DNA of 11,278 nucleotides from JAYFNU01 sp964622315 (GTDB lineage Bacteria; Bacillota; Clostridia; Oscillospirales; Ruminococcaceae): assembly GCA_964622315.1 (NCBI GenBank), contig CAZUOY010000060.1:1-11278 (forward strand), in the 5' to 3' direction. The notes under the pieces are model-generated. The model was not told the DNA's origin and made no database searches. It saw only the letters and a program-made list of their open reading frames with translations. Below are positions 1 to 7,523 of the stretch, in pieces (within the stretch, counting starts at the first letter, position 1; the number at the start of each line of letters is the position of its first letter). The position numbers and the translations under genes are program-made.

Positions 1-2260
1 TGAGTTGCGGCGTAAAAGTTGCGGTGGAAAACGCCGCTTTTCAATTTGATAAGCTCTATAGCTACGCCCTGCCCGATTCGCTCGCCGAATACGCGAGGGT
101 GGGCGCAAGGGTGCTCGTTCCCTTCGGAAAAGCGAAGCCGCGCACGGGCGTGGTGCTTGAGCTGGAGAACGAGAACCCAGAGGGATTAAAAAGCGTAATA
201 GATATCGAAAAAGGCGAGACGCTTCTTGGAACGCAGGAGGTGCGGCTTATCCGTTTCCTTCGCGAAACCACCTTTTGCACCTACTTTGACGCGGTTAAAA
301 CCGTGCTTCCGAAGAACGCGAGACTAAGCCCCGACGAGGAAAGCGCAGAGCTTGTCGCCGAAACGGGCGCTCACCTTGAGACGGTTTTTGTTTACCGCCC
401 AGCCGCCGCGCCACCCCGACTTACAGAAAAGCAAAGGTCGCTCTGCGAGCTTATAGAGAATAATCCGCTTTCCTTCGCGGAGATATCCGCTAAGCTTTCC
501 GTGGGGCGCGACATTTTGAAGCGTCTTGAGGAAAAGGGAATAATTGCTCGCGAAAACCGTAATAAAGATGTTGAAATATACGGAATGTATAAAAGCGCGG
601 GCGANNNNNNNNNNAAATACCACCGCTTACAACAGCGCAAAAGGCGGCTTTTGACGAAATAGAAGCGGGTTTTGAAGACAAAGGCAAGCCTGATACCGCG
701 CTGTTAAACGGCGTGACCTCAAGCGGAAAGACGCTGATTTATATTAAGCTGATAGAAAAAGCGCTTGCAAAGGGAAAGAGTGCGCTGCTGCTTCTGCCTG
801 AAATCGCGATAGCCACACAGATGATATACCGCCTTAAGACACTGTTCGGCGACAGGGTCGGCATACTTCACAGCGGGCTTGGCGACACCGAGAGATATCT
901 TCAATGGTTAAAAATAAAGAGCGGTGAGTACCGCGTTATAATAGGCACGCGCACAGCCGTCTTTTCGCCCGCAAAGGAGCTTGGGCTGATAATTGTGGAC
1001 GAGGAGCAGGAGGGCAGTTATCGCTCGGAAAAGAACCCTCGTTACGACGCTGTAGGCGTCGCGCGTTTTCGCGCGAAGGAGACGGGCGCAAAGCTTCTGC
1101 TTGCGTCGGCAACGCCGTCGCTCGAAAGCTACTATATGGCGAGCGAGGGGAGATACAACCTTGTTAATCTTGACGAGCGCTACGGCGATATGCCGCTTCC
1201 CGCTGTGCGGGTGGTGGATATGCGAAGCGAGCTACTCGCGGGAAACAGTCACCATATAAGCAAGTATCTACACGACGAGATACAAAAGCGACTGAACCTC
1301 GGCGAGCAGTGCATACTGCTTTTAAACAGGCGCGGTTATCGGACCGTTTCAATATGCCGCGGCTGCAAGGCTATAGTTAAGTGTGAAAGCTGCGACACTC
1401 CGCTTGTGCTTCATAAAAGCACAAATACACAGCTTTGCCACTACTGCGGAAAAAGCTACCCTATTCGTGAGGTCTGCGCCTCCTGCGGCGGTGCGATAAC
1501 CCATACGGGCATAGGCACCCAGAAGATAGAGGAGGAGCTTGAAGGGCTCTTTCCAAGCGCAAGAATTCTTCGAATGGACGTTGACAGCGTTTCTAAAAAA
1601 CATTCTATGGAAAAGCTTTTGTATGATTTTTCAAAGGGTGAATATGATATAATTATCGGAACTCAGATGATAGCGAAGGGCCTTGATTTCAGCAACGTCA
1701 CCCTTGCAGGTGTGCTGAGCATAGACCAGCTGTTATTAATGCAGAGCTTCCGCGCGAACGAACGTACCTTTTCAATGCTCACACAGGTTATAGGCAGAAG
1801 CGGACGAGGCGAAAAGGAGGGTGCGGCAATTATTCAAACCGTTGACCCCGATAACGCAATTATCCGTCTCGCCGCGCGGCAGGATTACCGTTCCTTTTAC
1901 AGGAATGAAATTGTGCTTCGAAGGTCTCACCTTTATCCGCCGTTCTGTTCAATCTGCACGGTGGGGGTAATTGCGCCGAGCGAGGGTGAGGCGAGCGCCT
2001 CGGCGGAAAGCTTCACCAAGGAATTACTTAGCCATCGGGATAACGCGCGGTTTGCCGATGTGCCGCTGAAGGTGTTGGGTCCGTCTCCAATGAGAGTAGC
2101 GTATGTAAGCGGACTCTATCGCTGGAAGGCGGTAATAAAGTGCAAGAACGACAGGCTGTTTCGCGAGCTTCTGCGAGAGAGTATTTATTCTTGGGGTAAA
2201 CAAAAGGAAAACGATAAAGCAAAGCTGTTTGTCGATTTCGGCGACGAGCTTGACGGATAA
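1..2260 (+). CDS. priA: Primosomal protein N' / replication restart helicase PriA (5' edge cut, split by an N gap)
   Basis: PriA is the 3'-to-5' DNA helicase that recognises stalled forks and reloads the replicative helicase. The N-terminal DNA-binding domain reads from position 3 (VAVENAAFQFDKLYSYALP). After the gap, the helicase core has Walker A GVTSSGKT (710-733), a DEEQ box (998-1009), SATPSLES and GTQMIAKGLDF (about 1658-1690). It also has QVIGRSGRG (about 1784-1810). Eight cysteines in four CxxC pairs between 1355 and 1486 form the usual two-zinc module. In-frame sequence resumes at 617 (IPPLTTAQKAAF), so the reading-frame change across 605-614 is an assembly effect, not a mutation. 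The total of about 750 residues fits the family. The GTG at 24 and the GTG at 713 are internal. The true start may be an xTG whose first base is just left of position 1, possibly overlapping a TGA stop (1-3) of an upstream gene. DEEQ replaces the more common DEEH. First gene visible in the operon. Confidence 0.96.
605..614. other. Assembly gap (10 N) inside priA
   Basis: Ten undetermined bases lie between residues SAG(D/E) and IPPLTTAQ of PriA. The left side reads in the frame of codon starts at multiples of 3, the right side one base before that. A continuous PriA therefore needs a true gap length leaving remainder 2 on division by 3, so 10 is a placeholder rather than a measured length. Confidence 0.95.
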
Positions 2261-2272
2261 GGAGAAGAAAAG

Positions 2273-2809
2273 ATGGCGCTGAGAAATATTATACTTGAGG
2301 GCGACGAAACGCTCAGAAAAAAGAGTCGCGAGATTACCGATTTCGGTGAAAAGACGGCGATGCTAATGGACGACCTGCGCGAAACTCTTAAAAAGGCGGA
2401 GGGTCTGGGTCTTGCCGCGCCGCAGGTGGCGATACTTCGCCGCGCGGCGGTAATAGTAGATAACGATGAAACGGTCATTGACCTCATTAACCCCTCGGTA
2501 GTATGGCGAAGCGACGAGACGGTCGGCGCTTTCGAGGGCTGTCTTTCCTGTCCGGATAAGAGGGCTTATGTTATGCGCCCCATAAAGGTTAAGGTGAAAG
2601 CTCAGGACAGAACGGGAAAGGAATTTGAGAAAGAGCTTGAGGAGATGGCGGCGCGCGCCGCTTGCCACGAGATAGACCATTTAGACGGAATACTGTTTAT
2701 TGATAACGCCGACAAGGTTTATACTGACGAGGAGCTTGAGGAGCTTTTTGAAAAGCAGGCGCAGGAAGAAGAAAAGGCGGAAAGAAACGAGAAGAAACGG
2801 AAAAAATGA
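2273..2809 (+). CDS. def: Peptide deformylase
   Basis: This enzyme removes the N-formyl group from the initiator methionine of new proteins, using a metal (iron or zinc) in the cytoplasm. All three family motifs are present in the 178 residues: GLGLAAPQV (residues 44-52), EGCLS with metal ligand Cys90, and HEIDH (132-136) with His132, catalytic Glu133 and His136. The ATG follows an AAGGAG ribosome binding site that overlaps the priA stop codon, 12 nt after it. After the EGCLS motif the sequence reads CPDKRAY, where VPG is more usual, a mild variation. Residues from about 152 on form a highly charged Glu/Lys tail beyond the catalytic core; such tails vary between species. The gene sits directly before fmt, the enzyme that adds the formyl group, and the two overlap by 4 nt (ATGA), which suggests translational coupling. 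Confidence 0.97.
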   Translation: MALRNIILEGDETLRKKSREITDFGEKTAMLMDDLRETLKKAEGLGLAAPQVAILRRAAVIVDNDETVIDLINPSVVWRSDETVGAFEGCLSCPDKRAYVMRPIKVKVKAQDRTGKEFEKELEEMAARAACHEIDHLDGILFIDNADKVYTDEELEELFEKQAQEEEKAERNEKKRKK

Positions 2810-3726
2810 GAATACTTTTTATGGGAACCCCCGAAATCGCCGCCGTTATGCTGAAAGGGCTTGCGCAAGACAACGAGATATGCGGCGTTTTCTGTCAGCC
2901 GGACAAGCTGGTGGGAAGAAAACAGATAATGACGCCACCTGCGGTTAAGGTCGCGGCGGCAGAGCTGAATATACCCGTTTTTCAGCCCGTAAAGCTGCGC
3001 GACGGCGAAGCGGCGAGGCTGGTACGCGAGCTTGCGCCCGAGCTTATCGCGGTGGTGGCATACGGAAGACTGCTTCCTAAAGAGATACTTGATATCCCGC
3101 CGCGAGGCTGCGTTAACATTCATGCGTCACTGCTTCCGAAATACCGCGGAGCGGCACCTATTCAGCGCGCGGTGCTTGCCGGCGAAACGGTTTCAGGCGT
3201 TACGGCGATGTTTATGGACGAGGGGCTTGACACGGGTGACATAATAGATAGCGTAAAGCTTGCAATAGAAGTAAACGACGGCGCGGCTATTATGTTTGAA
3301 AAAATGGCGGACGCGGGAAAAGAGCTTTTGATTAAGACGGTGGCGGCGATTGAGCGCGGTGAGGTGAAAAGACGCAAGCAGAACGACGAGGACGCCACAT
3401 TTGCGCCAATGCTGGAAAAGGAGGAAGGGCTTTTCGATTTTACCCTTCCCGCGGGCGAGATACATAACCGTGTGCGCGGTATGGACATCTGGCCCAACGC
3501 CTTTTTTATGCTCGGCGAAAGAAAAATCAAGGTACTCAAAAGCGCACTTTCAAACAAGCAGGGTGAAGCGGGCGCGGTGCTCTGCTTAAACCCGCTTACT
3601 ATCGGCGCTGACGGCGGTTCGGTTGAACTGCTTTCGGTGAAGCCCGAGGGCAGTCGTCTTATGACGGGCGGCGAGTTCGCGGCGGGTCTGCGCTTAAAAA
3701 CAGGAGAAAAACTGACGGAGAACTGA
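2806..3726 (+). CDS. fmt: Methionyl-tRNA formyltransferase
   Basis: This enzyme transfers a formyl group from 10-formyl-tetrahydrofolate to the methionine on initiator tRNA. The 306 residues match the usual length. The N-terminal Rossmann-type catalytic domain begins RILFMGTPE. The folate/catalytic segment NIHASLLPKYRGAAPIQRA carries Asn104 and His106, and DEGLDTGDI carries Asp142. These match the E. coli triad Asn106/His108/Asp144 with a constant shift of two. The C-terminal domain from about residue 205 holds the RGMDIWP tRNA-binding region. The start ATG overlaps the def stop codon as ATGA, and no other in-frame start fits the GTPE-containing N-terminus. The next gene begins 2 nt after its stop. 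Confidence 0.97.
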   Translation: MRILFMGTPEIAAVMLKGLAQDNEICGVFCQPDKLVGRKQIMTPPAVKVAAAELNIPVFQPVKLRDGEAARLVRELAPELIAVVAYGRLLPKEILDIPPRGCVNIHASLLPKYRGAAPIQRAVLAGETVSGVTAMFMDEGLDTGDIIDSVKLAIEVNDGAAIMFEKMADAGKELLIKTVAAIERGEVKRRKQNDEDATFAPMLEKEEGLFDFTLPAGEIHNRVRGMDIWPNAFFMLGERKIKVLKSALSNKQGEAGAVLCLNPLTIGADGGSVELLSVKPEGSRLMTGGEFAAGLRLKTGEKLTEN

Positions 3727-3728
3727 TT

Positions 3729-4403
3729 ATGGATATCTACTATTTAATACTTGTAATTCCTGCGTTTTTACTTTCGCTTATCGCTCAATGGGGAGTAAAA
3801 TCCACCTTCAGGCGGTACAGCAAAAAACAGACCGAGCGGGGAACGACGGGCTTTGATACCGCTCGGGCTATCCTTGATAAAAATGGACTCGGAAATATCT
3901 CAATAGAGCATATATCGGGCGAGCTTACCGACCACTATGACCCAAGGGCGGGGGTAATACGCCTGTCGGATTCCACCTATTCCTCAAATTCCGTAGCGGC
4001 GTCCGGCGTCGCGGCTCACGAGGCGGGGCACGCTGTGCAGTATGCCGTCGGCTATAAGCCGATTAAGCTTCGCGCGGCAATTATACCTGTTACCAATATC
4101 GGCGCGACACTTTCGTGGCCGGCTATACTTTTAGGCCTCGCGTTGGGAATAAGGGCGCTCATTGTAGTGGGAATTCTGCTCTTTTCCTTTTCGGTTATCT
4201 TCCAGCTTATAACCCTTCCTGTAGAATTTAACGCCAGCCGCCGTGCGGTAGAGGTGCTTGACGAAACGGACATTCTGTCTGACGACGAGCTTCGCGGGGC
4301 TAAAAAGGTGCTTCGCGCCGCCGCTATGACCTATGTCGCGGCGCTTGCCGTGTCGCTTGCGAACCTATTAAGATTAGTGCTTTTATTCAGGAGACGAAAT
4401 TGA
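3729..4403 (+). CDS. Membrane-bound zinc metallopeptidase, YugP / Zn_peptidase_2 type
   Basis: The 224-residue protein has an N-terminal membrane segment (residues about 3-21), a cytoplasmic or surface stretch holding the metalloprotease motif HEAGH (97-101), and further hydrophobic segments at about 120-138, 143-164 and 203-220. His97 and His101 would bind zinc and Glu98 would activate water. Glu166 in LPVEFNASRRA is the likely third ligand. This layout is that of the DUF/Zn_peptidase_2 family (YugP of B. subtilis), whose substrates are not known to me. Genes of this family commonly sit between fmt and rsmB in Clostridia, so the position is expected and does not imply a role in translation. 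The ATG lies 2 nt after the fmt stop, with a short GGAG about 8 nt upstream. Its last codon overlaps the rsmB start. Confidence 0.9.
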   Translation: MDIYYLILVIPAFLLSLIAQWGVKSTFRRYSKKQTERGTTGFDTARAILDKNGLGNISIEHISGELTDHYDPRAGVIRLSDSTYSSNSVAASGVAAHEAGHAVQYAVGYKPIKLRAAIIPVTNIGATLSWPAILLGLALGIRALIVVGILLFSFSVIFQLITLPVEFNASRRAVEVLDETDILSDDELRGAKKVLRAAAMTYVAALAVSLANLLRLVLLFRRRN

Positions 4404-5707
4404 GCAAAGACGCGGTGAAGCTTGCAGTACGCTGCCTAATCGAAACGGATAAGGGCGGCTACTCCAACCTTGTTTTAAAGGAAAAGACGAGAAACGGCGA
4501 GCTTGAAAGACGTGACCTTCTCTTTGCCGCCGCGCTGTTTTACGGTGCGCTCGAAAGGAAGCTTACGCTCGACTTTATCCTCTCAAAATTCATAAAAGGC
4601 GCGATTTCCAAGCTGGATACGGAGGTGCTGTGTATCCTTCGCTGCGGGCTTTATATGGCGCTTTACATGGACTCGGTTCCTACGTATGCCGCGATTAACG
4701 AAAGCGTGAGCCTTTGCCCCGTTTTCAAGAAAAGCTCGGCAAAGGGGCTTGTGAACGCAGTGCTGAGAAGGGCGGCGGAGTTTTCGCTGTCCTCAATAGA
4801 CGAAATTGAAGATGAACGCAAAAGGCTCTCGGTCAAGTATTCCCTTTGCATTGAAGTGGTCGATATGCTTAAAGAGCAGTATGGCGGCAAAGCAGAGGCG
4901 ATAATGGCTTCCTTCTTTGAAAGGAGCGTAACGGCGGTGAGGGTAAACACCCTAAAGACCGACGTTAGAGCGGCAAAAGCGGCGCTGCTTTCTGAGGGAG
5001 TTTCGGCGGCTGAATGCGGCGTCAAGGACGCGCTGATAATAGAAGGGGGCGACTGGCTTTCCTCATCTCTTTTTAAAAGCGGCGGAATAAGGGCGCAAGG
5101 TCTTCCCGCGCAGTGCGCCGCGGCGGCTCTTGGAGCGAGAAGCGGCGAGCGGGTGCTTGATATGTGCGCGGCGCCGGGCGGAAAAACCCTTACCTCGGCG
5201 CAGATGATGAAGAATGTCGGCGAGATAGTAGCGCTTGACTGCTACGAGAACAGAGTTAAGCTTATTTCCCAGCAAGCGGCGCTTGAGGGAGTGACGATAG
5301 TTTCGGCGAAGGTAGCGGACGCGGCGGAATACCGTGACGGCGGTCTGTTCGACAGGGTGCTGTGCGATGTTCCATGTTCCGCTTACGGCGAAATTGCCTC
5401 GAAGCCCGAGCTTCGCTATAAAGCGCCGCCAACCGACGGCGAGCTGACCGCACTGCAGGCTAAAATTCTCGAAAACGGCGCAAGGCACACGAAGAAGGGC
5501 GGAAGGCTTGTTTATTCGACCTGCACCTTGCGGGCAAAGGAGAATGAGGAGGTTGCCGAGGCTTTTCTTCGTTGCCATTCGGATTTTCGCACGGTAAAAT
5601 CCTCCATACCCGCTGAATTTATTGAAAATGACGGGAAATTCATCTATTTTTTGCCGAAAAGCCGAAATAATGAAGGCTTTTTTATAGCAACTTTTGAAAG
5701 AATATGA
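4400..5707 (+). CDS. rsmB: 16S rRNA (cytosine-967 C5) methyltransferase RsmB
   Basis: RsmB uses S-adenosylmethionine to make m5C967 in 16S rRNA. The N-terminal NusB-like RNA-binding domain covers residues about 1-135 (LDTEVLCILRCGLYMALYM and the VNAVLRR region). The methyltransferase domain follows, with the SAM-binding motif VLDMCAAPGGKT (252-263). The DVPCS motif carries Cys326 and the STCT motif carries Cys375, the two cysteines used in catalysis and release by this enzyme class. The 435-residue length is typical. The start is a TTG at 4400 that overlaps the TGA of the preceding gene as TTGA. An AGGAG at 4389-4393, six bases before it, decides in favour of this start. DVPCSAYG replaces the usual DxPCSGxG, a small change of one residue. 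Confidence 0.96.
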   Translation: MSKDAVKLAVRCLIETDKGGYSNLVLKEKTRNGELERRDLLFAAALFYGALERKLTLDFILSKFIKGAISKLDTEVLCILRCGLYMALYMDSVPTYAAINESVSLCPVFKKSSAKGLVNAVLRRAAEFSLSSIDEIEDERKRLSVKYSLCIEVVDMLKEQYGGKAEAIMASFFERSVTAVRVNTLKTDVRAAKAALLSEGVSAAECGVKDALIIEGGDWLSSSLFKSGGIRAQGLPAQCAAAALGARSGERVLDMCAAPGGKTLTSAQMMKNVGEIVALDCYENRVKLISQQAALEGVTIVSAKVADAAEYRDGGLFDRVLCDVPCSAYGEIASKPELRYKAPPTDGELTALQAKILENGARHTKKGGRLVYSTCTLRAKENEEVAEAFLRCHSDFRTVKSSIPAEFIENDGKFIYFLPKSRNNEGFFIATFERI

Positions 5708-5711
5708 TAAA

Positions 5712-6737
5712 ATGATATGTAAGTCTGATATTCTGGGCTTAAATAAAGAGGAGCTTCAAAGCCTTCTTTCTACACTCGGACAACCTAAATACCGCGCCTC
5801 ACGCCTGTTTTGCTGGTTGCACGAAAAACGGGTTTCTTCGTTTAAGGAAATGTCGGATTTTCCGAAAGCGCTTCGTGAGACGCTGGACGAGAACTACCGT
5901 ATAGGCTCGCTGACTGTTGTAAAAAAGCAGACTGCGACCGACGGCACGGTTAAGTTTCTTTACGGACTTTTCGACGACAACCGCATAGAGACGGTTGCTA
6001 TGAAATACAACCACGGCGTTTCGCTCTGTGTTTCCTCTCAGGTGGGCTGTCGTATGGGCTGCGAGTTCTGCGCCTCAACAAAGGGCGGGCTTGTGCGAAG
6101 CCTTGAGGCGGGCGAGATACTTGCGCAGGTATACGAAACGGAGCGGCAGATAGGCGAACGAATAGACAGCGTGGTTATGATGGGCATAGGCGAGCCGCTC
6201 GATAATTTTGATAATACGCTGAGGTTCATCGAGCTTATAACAGACGAGGACGGCTATAACTTAAGTAACAGAGGAATAGCGCTTTCCACCTGCGGAATTG
6301 TGCCGATGATTGAAAAGCTCGCTTCTCTTAAAAAACAGCTTACCCTTTCGGTTTCTCTGCACGCCGCGTCGGACGAGGCAAGAAGCGAGATAATGCCGAT
6401 TAACAGGCGTTACCCGCTTTCGGAGCTTATTCCCGCGTGCGAACGGTATTTTAAACAGACAGGACGGCGCATATCCTTCGAGTATGCCGTTATACATAAA
6501 AAGAATGACAGCGACGCCGACGCTATAAAGCTTGCGCATTTAATTAAAAGGACGGCGGCGCACATTAACCTGATTCCGATAAACCCAATAAAGGAAACGA
6601 GCTATTCTGCCTCCCGCGAGAATGCCGAGGAGTTTAAGCGCAAGCTTGAAGCGCTTGGCGTTAACGCCACGGTGCGCCGAACGCTCGGAAAGGACATAAG
6701 CGCCGCTTGCGGTCAGCTTAGGCGGGAAACGCAATAA
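5712..6737 (+). CDS. rlmN: Dual-specificity RNA methyltransferase RlmN (23S A2503 / tRNA A37 C2)
   Basis: RlmN is a radical-SAM enzyme that methylates carbon 2 of A2503 in 23S rRNA and A37 of some tRNAs. Counting from the ATG at 5712 (341 residues), the iron-sulfur cluster motif CRMGCEFC supplies Cys113, Cys117 and Cys120. Cys106 in LCVSSQVGC and Cys333 in AACGQL correspond to the two catalytic cysteines (Cys118 and Cys355 in E. coli). GIGEPLDN and the SLHA segment are also family-typical. Start choice is uncertain: a TTG at 5694 would add six residues and overlap rsmB by 14 nt. The ATG at 5712 starts 5 nt after the rsmB stop and leaves the usual N-terminal length. Neither has a convincing Shine-Dalgarno, so re-initiation after rsmB is likely. 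Confidence 0.95.
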   Translation: MICKSDILGLNKEELQSLLSTLGQPKYRASRLFCWLHEKRVSSFKEMSDFPKALRETLDENYRIGSLTVVKKQTATDGTVKFLYGLFDDNRIETVAMKYNHGVSLCVSSQVGCRMGCEFCASTKGGLVRSLEAGEILAQVYETERQIGERIDSVVMMGIGEPLDNFDNTLRFIELITDEDGYNLSNRGIALSTCGIVPMIEKLASLKKQLTLSVSLHAASDEARSEIMPINRRYPLSELIPACERYFKQTGRRISFEYAVIHKKNDSDADAIKLAHLIKRTAAHINLIPINPIKETSYSASRENAEEFKRKLEALGVNATVRRTLGKDISAACGQLRRETQ

Positions 6738-6770
6738 AACGACCCAATTCTTCGCGGGGGAGGTGTTAAG

Positions 6771-7499
6771 ATGAAGATAACCGCAAAAACCGATATCGGC
6801 TGCGTCTACGAGGACAACCAGGACTATTATGTCGCGGGGCGCTTGAGCGACGATACCTACTGGGTAGTGCTCTGCGACGGTATGGGTGGAGTCGCTGAGG
6901 GCGGACGCGCCAGCAGAATGGCGGGCGAGTTCCTAAAAACGGAGATTGAAACGCGGCTTATCGACCTTATCGCTCCCGAGACGGTAAAGGGATTTTTGCT
7001 TGACGCCGTTAAGCGCTGTAACTTGAAGGTTCATTCCGAAAGCACCTCAAGCGAGGGCGGAAGCTCTATGGGCACGACGGTAATTATGGCGGTTATCCGC
7101 GGCAACTATCTTTACGTTGCGCACGCCGGAGACAGCCGTGTTTATCATATTCAGCGAAGAACCATTAAGCAGGTGACGCGCGACCATTCAATAGTTCAAG
7201 AGCTTCTCGATTCGGGTAAAATTTCCGCTGAACAGGCGAACAACCACCCGAATAAAAACATAATTACGAGCGCCGTGGGAATTGACGACGAAATAAAAAT
7301 CGACGTTAACGAGCAGAAGCTTTCAAAGGGAGATATACTTCTTTTTTGCAGTGACGGGCTTTCAAATATGCTTTCCAACGAGGAGATAGTGGAAACGGCA
7401 CGGGATAACGATTTTTACAAAACCGCGGACCTTTTGGTGCAAAAGGCGATTGACGCCGGCGGCTTTGATAATATAACCGCGGTATTATTGAGCGTTTAA
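6771..7499 (+). CDS. stp: PP2C-family Ser/Thr protein phosphatase (Stp/PrpC)
   Basis: This cytoplasmic metal-dependent phosphatase opposes the kinase encoded next to it. The 242 residues contain all the PP2C motifs in order: TDIGCVYEDNQD with Asp18, CDGMGG with Asp36, GTT (101-103), HAGDSR (118-123), RDHS, CSDGL with Asp195, and GGFDNITAV with Asp233. The aspartates build the two-to-three metal centre. The length is standard, with no extra domains or membrane segment. A strong GGGGGAGG ribosome binding site (6756-6763) lies seven bases before the ATG. The 33-nt space after rlmN is the largest in the main gene run, but I see no promoter in it. The kinase starts 24 nt downstream, and the phosphatase-kinase pair is the standard arrangement in Firmicutes. 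Confidence 0.96.
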   Translation: MKITAKTDIGCVYEDNQDYYVAGRLSDDTYWVVLCDGMGGVAEGGRASRMAGEFLKTEIETRLIDLIAPETVKGFLLDAVKRCNLKVHSESTSSEGGSSMGTTVIMAVIRGNYLYVAHAGDSRVYHIQRRTIKQVTRDHSIVQELLDSGKISAEQANNHPNKNIITSAVGIDDEIKIDVNEQKLSKGDILLFCSDGLSNMLSNEEIVETARDNDFYKTADLLVQKAIDAGGFDNITAVLLSV

Positions 7500-7523
7500 C
7501 GCGAAGACCGCACGGAGGAGAAA

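Noticed and set aside
713..733. Start of a separate helicase gene at GTG 713
   Set aside because: This GTG encodes the Val of the Walker A motif. Conserved PriA sequence extends in frame back to 617, so it is internal.
2719..3123. 134-codon minus-strand open frame spanning the def-fmt junction
   Set aside because: It overlaps two firmly identified genes, and its serine-run start comes from the Glu-rich tail of def read backwards.
5063..5578. 171-codon minus-strand open frame opposite rsmB
   Set aside because: It is antisense to the conserved methyltransferase motifs, its Arg/Leu-rich product reflects GC-skewed codons on the other strand, and no family is recognisable.
6738..6770. Internal promoter between rlmN and the phosphatase gene
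   Set aside because: The 33-nt space contains only a strong ribosome binding site; no -10-like hexamer is visible.
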